A stretch of DNA of 64,000 nucleotides from assembly GCF_003385595.1 (NCBI RefSeq), contig NZ_QNUE01000004.1:248001-312000 (forward strand), given 5' to 3'. The stretch's first letter is position 1. The number at the start of each line of letters is the position of its first letter. This document shows, one piece after another, positions 51,219 to 60,184 of the stretch. Source of the stretch: Chryseobacterium flavum. Lineage in GTDB: Bacteria > Bacteroidota > Bacteroidia > Flavobacteriales > Weeksellaceae. A program made the translations under genes and the position numbers. The notes under the pieces were generated by a model, which had not been told where the DNA came from, made no database searches, and saw nothing but the letters and a program-made list of their open reading frames with translations.

Positions 51219-52094
51219 ATGGACAGAAAAGATTTTTTAAAGAAAGGATTATTGGGGACAGGGATGTTTGTGGCCTCGGCTTCTCTGGCGAGCGCTATGA
51301 AAAATGAGATTGACGAGATCGAACCATTAGAACCGATCGGATACAATCATCTTCCCAATACAGAATCAAAAATAAAAGAAAACTCTGTCATCCACAGAGC
51401 AGACTCAAGAGGAAAAGCAGATCACGGATGGCTGTTGAGCAACCATACTTTCAGTTTTGCTAATTACTATAATCCTGAAAGAATGCATTTTGGGGTACTG
51501 AGAGTCCTGAATGACGATAAAGTGGAAGCAGGAAGAGGTTTCGGAACTCACCCTCACGACAATATGGAGATCATCAGTATTCCTTTGGAGGGCGATCTTG
51601 AACATAAAGACAGCATGGGAAATACAGCGGTGATCAGAAGCGGAGATATTCAGGTGATGAGTGCCGGAACAGGAATTATGCACAGTGAGTTCAATAAAAA
51701 CAGCGATAAGCTTGTAAAATTCCTCCAGATCTGGATTTACCCGAAAAAAAGAAATGTGACACCAAGATATGACCAGATTACTTTAGACAAAACAAAAGGT
51801 CATAATGAATTTCAACAGATTCTTTCTCCCAATGCAGATGATGAAGGGGTATGGATACACCAGGATGCATGGTTTCATATAGGAACCTTTGACCAGAATA
51901 AAGAAACATTGTATCAGATCAGAAAAAAAGGAAATGGAGTGTATGCTTTCATTCTTAAGGGAAGTGCGGAAATAGGCGGAGAAACTTTGGAAGAGCGTGA
52001 TGGGTTTGGAGTCTGGGACATCCGGGATATCAATATCAAAACTCTTAAAGAAGATACGGAAATTCTTTTGATGGAAGTGCCTATGACTCTTTAA
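51219..52094 (+). CDS. exported pirin-family protein
   Basis: 291 aa from the ATG at 51219 (MDRKDFLKKGLLGTGMFVAS); the upstream start is rejected because it adds a tail before a signal sequence. The signal looks Tat-like but lacks the twin Arg. The pirin cupin follows: RADSRGKADHGWLLSNHTFS, GFGTHPHDNMEIISIPLEGD (metal-binding His, His, Glu) and MSAGTGIMHSEFN with the last His. Some pirins are quercetin dioxygenases. The shared operator with the ring-cleaving dioxygenase gene puts it in an aromatic or quinone stress group. Confidence 0.9.
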   Translation: MDRKDFLKKGLLGTGMFVASASLASAMKNEIDEIEPLEPIGYNHLPNTESKIKENSVIHRADSRGKADHGWLLSNHTFSFANYYNPERMHFGVLRVLNDDKVEAGRGFGTHPHDNMEIISIPLEGDLEHKDSMGNTAVIRSGDIQVMSAGTGIMHSEFNKNSDKLVKFLQIWIYPKKRNVTPRYDQITLDKTKGHNEFQQILSPNADDEGVWIHQDAWFHIGTFDQNKETLYQIRKKGNGVYAFILKGSAEIGGETLEERDGFGVWDIRDINIKTLKEDTEILLMEVPMTL

Positions 52095-52431
52095 TATTTA
52101 ATATGACTGAAAGTCTTTTGAATGGCTGATGTCATTTCAAAATAAAAGAAATAATGAACTTAGTTTCATTAATATTGTTGATTTCAGCCTCCTTTTATAG
52201 GGGGCTTTTTTGTATAAAATTTATAATTGTATATTAACAGTCCATTTATTTAGATGCAACGGGTTAAATATTTTTTAAAATTCTGAGATGCAAAGAACTG
52301 ATAGATATTCCAATACTTTATATTTTTAGAATATAGTTTTTGTTTTTTCTTTCCTTAAGCTCCCGCCCTCAATTGATTTGTAATGTCAAAAAAAATCCCG
52401 ATTTTTGCACTCCTTCAATAAACCAGAGTTC
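52095..52431. other. 337-bp gap between pirin and topB
   Basis: A terminator at 52186-52214 and AT-rich DNA. A GATTTTTG element at about 52400 could be the -7 box of topB. No gene is seen. Confidence 0.5.
52186..52214 (+). terminator. terminator after the pirin gene
   Basis: AGCCTCC (52186-52192) pairs with GGGGGCT (52200-52206, one T-G pair), followed by T6. Confidence 0.75.
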
Positions 52432-54555
52432 ATGAAATTATGTATTGCCGAGAAACCCAGTGTTGCCAGAGATATCGCCAAAGTATTGGGCGCTACCACG
52501 CCTAAGCAGGGCTATATGGAAGGAAACGGCTATTGCGTGACATGGACGTTCGGACATCTTTGCACCCTGAAAGAACCTCACGATTACAGTCCCCAGTTCA
52601 AATCCTGGAATCTTTTTTCACTGCCGATTATTCCTAACAGTTTTGGAATCAAGCTGATCCCGAATAAAGGGGTGGAAACCCAGTTTAAAGTTATTGAAAA
52701 ATTAGTAGAAGAATGTGATGAAGTCATTAACTGCGGGGATGCCGGGCAGGAAGGAGAACTTATTCAGCGCTGGGTATTGCAGAAAGCAAAATGTAACAAA
52801 CCGGTTCAGCGTTTATGGATTTCTTCATTGACGGAAGATGCGATCAGGGAGGGTTTTGCAAGCCTGAAACCTGCGGAGGATTATAAAAATCTGTATCTGG
52901 CCGGAAACGCCAGAGCGATAGGAGATTGGTTACTGGGAATCAATGCGACGAGGCTTTTTACCAAGAAATTTGGAGGAAATAAAGCTGTTCTTTCCATTGG
53001 AAGGGTTCAGACTCCCACACTGGCAATGCTGGTTCAGCGTCAGAAAGAAATTGATGCCTTTACCACAGAAGAATACTGGGAGCTGAAAACCAGATATCGG
53101 GACGTCCTTTTCAGTGCAGCGATTGATCGTTTAAAAACATTGGAACGTGCAGAAAAAGGGCTTGAATACCTTAAAGTAAATCCATTCGAAATTGTTTCTT
53201 TCGAGATTAAAGAAGGAAAAGAAAAGAATCCACGGCTTTTTGATCTGACAGGACTTCAGGTGGAAGCCAATAAAAAATACGGATACTCTGCGGAAAATAC
53301 ATTGAATTATGTGCAAAGTCTTTATGAAAAGAAACATGTCACCTATCCGCGTGTTGATACCACTTATTTATCAGATAGTTTATATCCGAAAATAGCTGGG
53401 ATTCTTCAAAAGATGTATCCTTATCAGGACCTGATTGCCCCGTTGCTTGAAGCTCCGATTCCAAAATCAAAAGCTGTTTTCGACGATACCAAAGTAACCG
53501 ATCACCATGCTATCATTCCTACAGAAATTCCGCCTTCTCAGAATCTGAGCAGGGAAGAAAAGCTGATTTATGACCTGATTGCAAAACGTTTCATTGCAGT
53601 GTTCTACCCGGAATGTAAAATTTCAAATACATTGGTAGAAGGAAAAGTAGGAACCATTCCTTTCAAAACAAGTGGAAGGCAGGTTCTTGAAGCAGGATGG
53701 AGAGCCGTTTATGCTAAAGAACCCAAAGAAGAAAACACCGATAAGGAAAAAGAAAAAGAGGAAGAACAGACCATTCCTGAATTTATTGTAGGAGAAACCG
53801 GCCCACACGATCCAATGATCCATCAGGGAAAAACCACTCCTCCAAAACCATATACCGAAGCAACATTGCTGAGAGCTATGGAAACGGCCGGAAAACAGGT
53901 TGAAGATGAGGAGCTGCGTGAGATGCTGAAAAACAATGGTATCGGAAGACCTTCCACCCGTGCCAACATCATTGAAACCCTTTTCAAAAGGAAATACATC
54001 GAGAAGAAAAGAAAAAATCTGATTGCTACCCAAACCGGAATCCAGCTGATTGATACCATTGAGGACGAACTGTTAAAAAGTCCTGAACTGACAGGAGAAT
54101 GGGAATCTAAACTCCGTAAAATTGAAAAAGGCGAGTATGAAGCCAATCTTTTCAAAGAAGAACTGATCCAGATGGTTACAGAGCTTACGGAAAAAGTAGT
54201 ATACGGAAAAGGAAAAGTAATTACCCTTCAGGAAGAGGAAAAAGAGGTGAAGGAAAAGAAAAAAAGAGAACCTGCACAGAAAAAAGAACTACAGTCCTGG
54301 GAAGAAACAAAATGTCCGAAATGTAAAGAGCATAACCTGATCAAAGGAAAAACCGCAGTTGGATGTTCTGATTTCAAAAACTGCGGCTTTAAAATTACTT
54401 TTGAGATTTTTGGTAAAAAACTATCGGATAAACAGCTTTTAGACCTGGTTTTAAAGGGAAAAACATCCAGGCTGAAAGGGTTTACTACTCATCCGGGAGA
54501 ACTTACAGAAGGTGTTTTGACTTTGAATGATGATTTTCAGGTACAACTTAGCTAG
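52432..54555 (+). CDS. topB: DNA topoisomerase III
   Basis: 707 aa from the ATG at 52432 (MKLCIAEKPSVARDIAKVLG); the extension before it is not part of the family. The Toprim domain has EKPSVA (6-11) and the acidic pair DAGQEGE (about 100-106). The catalytic Tyr lies in LSIGRVQTPTLAMLVQR followed downstream by HVTYPRVDTTYLS (about 303-315), Tyr in YPRVDT. A C-terminal CPKC/C...C zinc-ribbon segment (about 625-650) and a charged linker of repeated E/K precede the end. It removes negative supercoils and resolves replication and recombination intermediates. Confidence 0.93.
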   Translation: MKLCIAEKPSVARDIAKVLGATTPKQGYMEGNGYCVTWTFGHLCTLKEPHDYSPQFKSWNLFSLPIIPNSFGIKLIPNKGVETQFKVIEKLVEECDEVINCGDAGQEGELIQRWVLQKAKCNKPVQRLWISSLTEDAIREGFASLKPAEDYKNLYLAGNARAIGDWLLGINATRLFTKKFGGNKAVLSIGRVQTPTLAMLVQRQKEIDAFTTEEYWELKTRYRDVLFSAAIDRLKTLERAEKGLEYLKVNPFEIVSFEIKEGKEKNPRLFDLTGLQVEANKKYGYSAENTLNYVQSLYEKKHVTYPRVDTTYLSDSLYPKIAGILQKMYPYQDLIAPLLEAPIPKSKAVFDDTKVTDHHAIIPTEIPPSQNLSREEKLIYDLIAKRFIAVFYPECKISNTLVEGKVGTIPFKTSGRQVLEAGWRAVYAKEPKEENTDKEKEKEEEQTIPEFIVGETGPHDPMIHQGKTTPPKPYTEATLLRAMETAGKQVEDEELREMLKNNGIGRPSTRANIIETLFKRKYIEKKRKNLIATQTGIQLIDTIEDELLKSPELTGEWESKLRKIEKGEYEANLFKEELIQMVTELTEKVVYGKGKVITLQEEEKEVKEKKKREPAQKKELQSWEETKCPKCKEHNLIKGKTAVGCSDFKNCGFKITFEIFGKKLSDKQLLDLVLKGKTSRLKGFTTHPGELTEGVLTLNDDFQVQLS

Positions 54556-54609
54556 TGAATAGTAAATTATTCTGAAATTATCCTATCGGTATAAGTTTAA
54601 TATATTGCT

Positions 54610-55107
54610 TTATAGTTGTGAAATTTCAACATTGGCTCTTTTCTGCTTGAAAAACTGAAAAACTGATCCAACGATAAAAAGCAGGAAAACAATCAGCAGA
54701 GTCTGCCCAATTATCGGGTCTTTGATATCTTTGGCTAAAGGATGTTCTATCGGAATCCTTGTGAAAGTCTCATTAATAGTAGGAACTAAAGATAGAAAAA
54801 AGCTGAATGACAATAAAAAATTCTCAAAATACCTGGCTCTACCGACTCCCTGTTTTCTTGAGAAAAGAAAGTACGCAACAGAGATTAAACCGATGATAAA
54901 CAATGAGAATACATGACCAGCGTTGAAACCTCCGTTTTTTGAGATGCCCAATGCGGTAAGTGATGTAATGGCAGTGGCATAAAAGTAAACTTTTCCTGAT
55001 AATTGTGCCAGATTGATTTTACCATATCTGATAAATCCTGTAACAGCCCCGATAAGGGCAGCGATACCAATAATGGTATGAAAAATTCCTAAACCTGATA
55101 AACTCAT
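54610..55107 (-). CDS. integral membrane protein, unknown
   Basis: 165 aa with four to five membrane segments: FHTIIGIAALIGAVTGFIRY (about 9-28), AITSLTALGISKNGGFNAGH followed by VFSLFIIGLISVAYFLFS (about 66-83), FENFLLSFSFFLSLVPTI (about 95-112) and TLLIVFLLFIVGSVFQFF (about 136-153). The last residues are basic (KQKRAN). The topology recalls DUF2306-like proteins but no motif fixes it. It stands alone, convergent with topB and divergent from nothing nearby. Confidence 0.7.
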   Translation of the reverse strand: MSLSGLGIFHTIIGIAALIGAVTGFIRYGKINLAQLSGKVYFYATAITSLTALGISKNGGFNAGHVFSLFIIGLISVAYFLFSRKQGVGRARYFENFLLSFSFFLSLVPTINETFTRIPIEHPLAKDIKDPIIGQTLLIVFLLFIVGSVFQFFKQKRANVEISQL

Positions 55108-55278
55108 ATTGATATTATTTAAAAATTAATACATTCAGTTTCAGAAGCAGGTATATTTTTATTCCCTGAAACTATGGTACAAATTTGCAACAGAAACAAA
55201 AAAATGATTTTGTGATTTGGTTCAAGTATTTAAGAGTTTGGTTCAACTCTTATTGAAATAAAAAATGTAGGGTTTCAG

Positions 55279-56133
55279 TTATTTTTCTTTCCGTTCCTGA
55301 CGATATGCAGATGGGGAGATATTATATTTATCGCTGAAGTTTTTTGTAAAGGTGGCAAGATCATTAAAACCGCATTCATATGCTATATCGGTAATACGTT
55401 CATCTGATATCAGCAGCAATTCGGCGGATTTTTCCAGCTTTTTGTTTCTGATATAGCTGGCAGGAGTATCATTGTAGAGTTTTGCAAATTCCCTTTTGAA
55501 AGATGATAGACTGAGATTGCTTTGTTCTGCAAGCTGTTCTATGGTGAGCTGTGAAAATAAATTGGCTTCAATGATCTGCTTAAAGGAGTAAGTGGCTGGA
55601 GAGAAAAGCTGTGACAGAATCACTTGAATTGAACCCGCATTCTGTGACTGGGCGAGCAATAGCATGATCTCCTTTAGTTTAAGAATTAATATGTCCTCAT
55701 TAATGAGCGAAGGATTTTCAAAATAAAAAAGCAATCCTTCCACATATTTTTGAATCAGAAAATCATTATTGATTTTCTCGCTTGATTTGTTTGAAACCGT
55801 ATGTTCCGGTTTTTGTAATAATAAAGGTAATTCTCTGTCATAGATTCTTTTCAGGATGTCCGGATAGAAAGTAACGATAACGATCTGACAGTTATCTTCT
55901 GATCTTGAATGCTGAATATGCTTTCCGGAGCTGATACAGTTCAGAAACAGGGAATAATTCGTAGAAATATCAAACTCCTGCTCATCCGTTTTATATTGGA
56001 ATTGTCCGTTAATGACATATAGAAAACAGGCTTGCTCCGAAACCGGAAAATCATATCTGAATGGACCTTTCAGATCAATTCTCTGTATCAGGGTCTTTCC
56101 AAACAATTCGTATTTTTTGTAATCATTCAGCAT
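55279..56133 (-). CDS. AraC-family regulator
   Basis: 284 aa. The N-terminal cupin-like arm covers about 1-150 (PFRYDFPVSEQACFLYVING), followed by a C-terminal AraC HTH pair: LTIEQLAEQSNLSLSSFKRE and RITDIAYECGFNDLATFTKN, then the conserved SPSAYRQ. It is divergent from the PaaI-type thioesterase gene (gap 107 bp), which may be its target. The inducer is unknown. Confidence 0.92.
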   Translation of the reverse strand: MLNDYKKYELFGKTLIQRIDLKGPFRYDFPVSEQACFLYVINGQFQYKTDEQEFDISTNYSLFLNCISSGKHIQHSRSEDNCQIVIVTFYPDILKRIYDRELPLLLQKPEHTVSNKSSEKINNDFLIQKYVEGLLFYFENPSLINEDILILKLKEIMLLLAQSQNAGSIQVILSQLFSPATYSFKQIIEANLFSQLTIEQLAEQSNLSLSSFKREFAKLYNDTPASYIRNKKLEKSAELLLISDERITDIAYECGFNDLATFTKNFSDKYNISPSAYRQERKEK

Positions 56134-56240
56134 AATGAAGGAAATTTGTTTTTAAATATAAAAGTTTTCTGCCTGGATTTTTACTCTTTTGATGTTCCCT
56201 ATTTAAATGAATGTTTAAATTTACATATAAATTGAATTTC

Positions 56241-56663
56241 ATGACACCAGAAAAAAAGAAACTTATCACAGACAGTTTTAACCGTTCGGAAACTTTACAA
56301 TTTTATAAAGCTGAACTGCTGGAAGTAGAAACTGATTTTATATCAATGAAAATCCCTAAAATGGAAATGATGACCAGAAAAGCTGGAATGTTCAATGGAG
56401 CAATGATTGCTTCCTTAGTGGATGTTTCTTCAGGATACGCAGCTGTGAGCCATTATCCTGAAGATTGTTATGTAGTGACGGTTGAATTAAAGGTGAATTA
56501 TCTTCGTCCTGCAATGGGAGATGCCCTGGTTTCAAAATCTTATGTCATCAAAGGCGGAGGAAAAATAGTTGTGGTGAGAACGGAAATCTATGTTCAGACT
56601 GAAGGTTCAGACTCAGAAAGTCATGTAGCGACTTCATTAGTGACCATGATGAAAATAAAATAA
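56241..56663 (+). CDS. PaaI-family hotdog thioesterase
   Basis: 140 aa from the ATG at 56241 (MTPEKKKLITDSFNRSETLQ); the start 30 bp earlier has poor context. Hotdog motifs: the GMFNGAMIASLVDVSSGYAA helix (about 53-72), where N-G-x-x-x-x-x-x-x-D is the usual catalytic stretch (Asp in LVDVSS), and VTVELKVNYLRPAMGD (about 84-99), the substrate strand. It hydrolyses acyl-CoA thioesters in the family. The acyl group is unknown. It is divergent from the AraC gene. Confidence 0.88.
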   Translation: MTPEKKKLITDSFNRSETLQFYKAELLEVETDFISMKIPKMEMMTRKAGMFNGAMIASLVDVSSGYAAVSHYPEDCYVVTVELKVNYLRPAMGDALVSKSYVIKGGGKIVVVRTEIYVQTEGSDSESHVATSLVTMMKIK

Positions 56664-56781
56664 GACATTAAGGTAAATACAAGACAAAATATCCTTAAAT
56701 AAAGGGTTTCAAAGAATTATTTTTTTCCGGAATGGAATGGCTTTTGCTCCTTATACTCCATAAACATTAAAAAATAACTCA

Positions 56782-57126
56782 ATGAACTTAATTATCCGAT
56801 TATTTGTAACAGCAATTGTAGCTTATCTTTTAACTAAAATCTTACCGGGAGTACACTTTGAAGGATTTTCATCTGCCATTATTTTTGCTATTGTGCTTGG
56901 GGTTCTTAACATATTTGTAAAACCTATCTTAAGCCTGTTTGGACTTCCGTTAACGATCCTTACTTTAGGATTCTTTGCTTTGGTGATTAATGCCGGAATC
57001 ATCCTGATTGCAGACTATTTCATAGACAGCATGGTAGTAGATGGTTTCTGGTGGGCATTTATCTTCAGTATATTATTGTCAATCGTAACTTCTCTGGCGA
57101 ATTCAATGTTCTCAGATGGAGATTAA
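56782..57126 (+). CDS. phage holin family membrane protein (mycobacterial phage holin IV-type)
   Basis: 114 aa with four membrane segments: IRLFVTAIVAYLLTKILPGV (5-24), FSSAIIFAIVLGVLNIFVKP (about 29-48), LTILTLGFFALVINAGIIL (about 57-75) and FWWAFIFSILLSIVTSLANS (about 88-107). The layout equals the widely distributed family annotated as phage holin family protein, present as a housekeeping gene in many bacteria. There are no phage genes around it, so phage lysis is unlikely. Confidence 0.85.
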   Translation: MNLIIRLFVTAIVAYLLTKILPGVHFEGFSSAIIFAIVLGVLNIFVKPILSLFGLPLTILTLGFFALVINAGIILIADYFIDSMVVDGFWWAFIFSILLSIVTSLANSMFSDGD

Positions 57127-57148
57127 TTGATGTATCAATACAATTCAT

Positions 57149-57182
57149 AAATTCCGGCCGTATCTTCAGCCGGAATTTTTTT
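57149..57182 (+). terminator. terminator of the holin-family gene
   Basis: AAATTCCGGC (57149-57158) and GCCGGAATTT (57169-57178), then T run. Confidence 0.9.
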
Positions 57183-57286
57183 TAGAAATTAAGGTATTGC
57201 ATACCGGAATAAGCTTTCAAAAATCTTTTTTCCTGTACCATATCAACTTTATTGTTAATTATGTCGGTAATTTTTATTTTAAATAT

Positions 57287-57294
57287 TAACTTTG
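57287..57294 (+). promoter_or_regulatory. -7 box of the S9 peptidase gene
   Basis: TAACTTTG matches TAnnTTTG, 76 bp before the ATG at 57371. No -33 partner at 19 bp. Confidence 0.4.
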
Positions 57295-57370
57295 GCAATC
57301 TTTGAATTTAATAAAAAGGAATTATGGATCATTTGATTTTATAGTTCTGCTAAAAAATGAATATCAACAT

Positions 57371-59365
57371 ATGAAACTTAAGTACAGTCTGCTGGCTCTG
57401 GCAGCTCCGCTTTTAATGAACGCACAACAACTCATGACCCCTGAAATTCTCTGGACTTTGAAAAAAGTAGGAGTACAGGCGGTTTCTCCGGATCAGGCTT
57501 CCCTTATCTACAAAGTAGGGCAGGTAGATCTGAAAACAGAAAAAACAAAAAACGAGAACTATTTTCTGAATGTTCTTAATCATCAGTCTTCCAAAATTGA
57601 TTTCGGTAAAAAAGCTCTGATCCAGTGGGATAAAAACGGGATCTATGCACAGGAAGGGGATAAAATTTATCTTTCAAAGGATGCCGGAAAAACATGGTCT
57701 GAATTCTATATCATTGGCGAAGCAGATAATATTGTTATTTCTCCGGACGGGAAGAAAATTGCTTTCAGTAAGCAGGTCTTGGTAGAGAAATTAATGGGGA
57801 AGGATAAATACACCGATACTCCTAAAACAACCGCACAGGTGTATACAGACCTGAATCACAGGCATTGGGATTACTTCAATGAAGGAAAATACAACCATGT
57901 ATTTGTAGTGAGTACTTCCGATAAAGTAGAAGCAGCTAAAGATCTTCTGGAAGGGAAAACATGGGATTCTCCCCAGAGACCTTTCGGAGGGGCGGAAGAT
58001 TTTATCTGGAGCCCGGATTCTGCACAGCTTTTGTATGTAACAAAACCTAAGAGCGGTAAAGAATATGCAACAAGCACCAATACCGATATCTTTGCTTATG
58101 ATCTTGCTTCGGGAACAACAAAAAATCTGACCGAATCCAACAAAGGATATGATGTTAATCCGAAATTCAGTCCGGATGGTAAATCATTGATCTGGCAAAG
58201 TATGGCCAGAGATGGATATGAAGCAGATAAAAATGATGTGAAGATCATGGACTGGAAATCAGGAAAGACAACCAACCTTACTGCAGGCTGGGATGACAGT
58301 GTTTCAGGAGATGTACTCTGGAGCGGAGATTCAAAGACCATCTATTTTACTGCGGCATACAGAGGAACAAAACAGCTTTTCTCATTAGATCCGAAATCAG
58401 CAAAAGTACAACAGATCACTAAAGGAGATTTTGATGTCAATGAGATCTTTACAGACAATAAAACATCACTTTTAGTAGGAAGAACAGATGTAAACCATGC
58501 TACAGAATTATTCTCTGTAAACATTAAAAACGGAGAAATGAAGCAGGTTACTGAAGCTAACAAAGATACTTACGCTAAGCTGGCTCAGGGAAAATCTGAA
58601 CTTAAAATGGTAAAAACTTCTGACGGTAAAGAAATGGGGGTATGGTTCCATTACCCGCCAAATTTTGATCCGAATAAGAAATATCCTACATTGGTGTATT
58701 GCCAGGGAGGACCTCAATCTGCATTAACACAGTATTTCAGCACAAGATGGAATTTCGCATTAATGACTGCCAACGGTTATATTGTGGTTGCACCAAACAG
58801 AAGAGGTATGCCGGGCTGGGGAACAAAGTGGAACGAGGAGATTTCACGAGACTGGGGCGGACAGCCAATGAGAGATTATCTGGCAGCTACAGATTATGCG
58901 AAAACTTTACCTTATGTAGATGGAGACAGAGTAGCGGCAGTAGGTGCAAGCTATGGAGGATACAGTGTATTCATGCTGGCAGGGATTCATGAAAACAGAT
59001 TCAAAACATTCATTGCTCATGACGGATTATTTGATATGAAATCATGGTACCTGACAACGGAAGAGCTTTGGTTTGCCAACTGGGATATCGGCTCTCCATG
59101 GGAAAAACCACAGCCAAAAGCTTATACAGAATTCAATCCAAGTAATTTTGTGGAAAAATGGAACAAGCCAATTATGATCGTACAGGGAGGAATTGATTTC
59201 CGTGTTCCTTACGAGCAGGGGCAGGAAGCTTTCCAGGCTGCAAAATTAAGAGGATTAAAATCTAAGCTGGTGTACTTCCCGAACGAAAATCACTGGGTAC
59301 TTCATCCGCAAAACGGATTGGTATGGCAGAGAGAATTCTTCGATTGGCTGAAGGAAACTTTATAG
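57371..59365 (+). CDS. S9 family serine peptidase, periplasmic
   Basis: 664 aa from the ATG at 57371, which opens a signal peptide (MKLKYSLLALAAPLLMNAQQ); the longer upstream start would hide it. The first two-thirds (about 30-400) form a WD-like beta-propeller (repeated blocks ending FSPDGK and LIWQS). The C-terminal catalytic domain has the elbow GASYGGYS with the nucleophile Ser (about 545), the Asp in GGIDFRVPYEQG and the His in NENHWVLHP. The type is DPP-IV/acylaminoacyl peptidase-like. It trims oligopeptides outside the cytoplasm. Confidence 0.93.
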   Translation: MKLKYSLLALAAPLLMNAQQLMTPEILWTLKKVGVQAVSPDQASLIYKVGQVDLKTEKTKNENYFLNVLNHQSSKIDFGKKALIQWDKNGIYAQEGDKIYLSKDAGKTWSEFYIIGEADNIVISPDGKKIAFSKQVLVEKLMGKDKYTDTPKTTAQVYTDLNHRHWDYFNEGKYNHVFVVSTSDKVEAAKDLLEGKTWDSPQRPFGGAEDFIWSPDSAQLLYVTKPKSGKEYATSTNTDIFAYDLASGTTKNLTESNKGYDVNPKFSPDGKSLIWQSMARDGYEADKNDVKIMDWKSGKTTNLTAGWDDSVSGDVLWSGDSKTIYFTAAYRGTKQLFSLDPKSAKVQQITKGDFDVNEIFTDNKTSLLVGRTDVNHATELFSVNIKNGEMKQVTEANKDTYAKLAQGKSELKMVKTSDGKEMGVWFHYPPNFDPNKKYPTLVYCQGGPQSALTQYFSTRWNFALMTANGYIVVAPNRRGMPGWGTKWNEEISRDWGGQPMRDYLAATDYAKTLPYVDGDRVAAVGASYGGYSVFMLAGIHENRFKTFIAHDGLFDMKSWYLTTEELWFANWDIGSPWEKPQPKAYTEFNPSNFVEKWNKPIMIVQGGIDFRVPYEQGQEAFQAAKLRGLKSKLVYFPNENHWVLHPQNGLVWQREFFDWLKETL

Positions 59366-59390
59366 ATTAAATAGAATAAAATATCATAGG

Positions 59391-59417
59391 AGCGGACTTA
59401 AAGTCCGCTTTTTTTAT
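59391..59417 (+). terminator. terminator of the S9 peptidase gene
   Basis: AGCGGACTT (59391-59399) and AAGTCCGCT (59401-59409), nearly loopless by sequence but with a T7 tail. Confidence 0.8.
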
Positions 59418-59485
59418 GATAAAAATCCAATGGTCTGAACAGGAGTATAATTAAAATCCGCATAATCTGCGAGGAATAAAATTTA

Positions 59486-59493
59486 TATATTTG
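59486..59493 (+). promoter_or_regulatory. -7 box right before the glycosylase ATG
   Basis: TATATTTG (59486-59493) matches TAnnTTTG, only 3 bp before the ATG at 59497. If it is the promoter, transcription starts at or beside the start codon and the mRNA is leaderless. Confidence 0.45.
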
Positions 59494-59496
59494 AAT

Positions 59497-59988
59497 ATGC
59501 AAAACCGTATTTCATCATTTCCACCCATTATTGATGCCCAATCTGAAATTATAATTTTAGGATCAATTCCCGGAGTGAAATCATTGGAAAAACAGCAATA
59601 TTATGCCCATCCGCAAAACAAATTCTGGAAAATCATTTTTGAATTACTGAGTGAAGAATTTACTGATAATTATCCGCAAAGAATAGAAACCATTAAAAAA
59701 CATCACATCGCACTCTGGGATGTAATCGATTCCTGTGAGAGAAAAGGAAGTCTGGATTCTGAAATCAGAAATGAAGAAGCTAACCGGATTGCCGAGCTTC
59801 TGGAAAAGCATCCGAATATCAAAGCCATTTTCTGCAATGGTGGGAAATCCTATAAAAACCTGCAAAAGTTATTAGGGAAAAACTATAAAATCCCCATCGT
59901 TTTACTCCCGTCCACAAGCCCGCTTCATACGGTTTCTTTTGAAAAGAAGCTGGAAGAGTGGAAGAAAATTCTTGACTTTCTGAAATGA
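59497..59988 (+). CDS. DNA-deoxyinosine glycosylase (UDG-like)
   Basis: 163 aa from the ATG at 59497. Family motifs: IILGSIPGVKSLEKQQYYAH (about 21-40) with the glycine-rich active-site loop, then PQNKFW; ALWDVIDSCERKGSLDSEI (about 73-91); and PSTSPLHTVSF near 137-147, the base-recognition end. The hypoxanthine-DNA glycosylase branch of the uracil-DNA glycosylase superfamily removes deaminated bases such as hypoxanthine or uracil from DNA. It stands alone, convergent with the kinase operon. Confidence 0.85.
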   Translation: MQNRISSFPPIIDAQSEIIILGSIPGVKSLEKQQYYAHPQNKFWKIIFELLSEEFTDNYPQRIETIKKHHIALWDVIDSCERKGSLDSEIRNEEANRIAELLEKHPNIKAIFCNGGKSYKNLQKLLGKNYKIPIVLLPSTSPLHTVSFEKKLEEWKKILDFLK

Positions 59989-60079
59989 AGGTTTTACAGA
60001 TCTTTTTGAGGCAGCATATTTTTATTATTGTGTTTTTAACACTTTAGGGCACTTAAGAAAACTTAAATAACGCTGAATA

Positions 60080-60131
60080 AAAATGTACACTTAAGATAAA
60101 ATCAAAAAAATTAAACTTAAGTGTACATTTT
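60080..60131. terminator. bidirectional terminator or palindrome
   Basis: AAAATGTACACTTAAG (60080-60095) and CTTAAGTGTACATTTT (60116-60131) are perfect 16-bp inverted copies with a 20-bp loop, between convergent genes. Confidence 0.7.
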
Positions 60132-60184
60132 ATATGTAAGGCTTGTTATTTAAATTGCTAAACTGTTTAATTCTTCATAAATTA

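Noticed and set aside
56782..57126. Prophage marker because of the holin-family name
   Set aside because: The family is common as a chromosomal membrane protein and no phage structural or lysis genes are near it.
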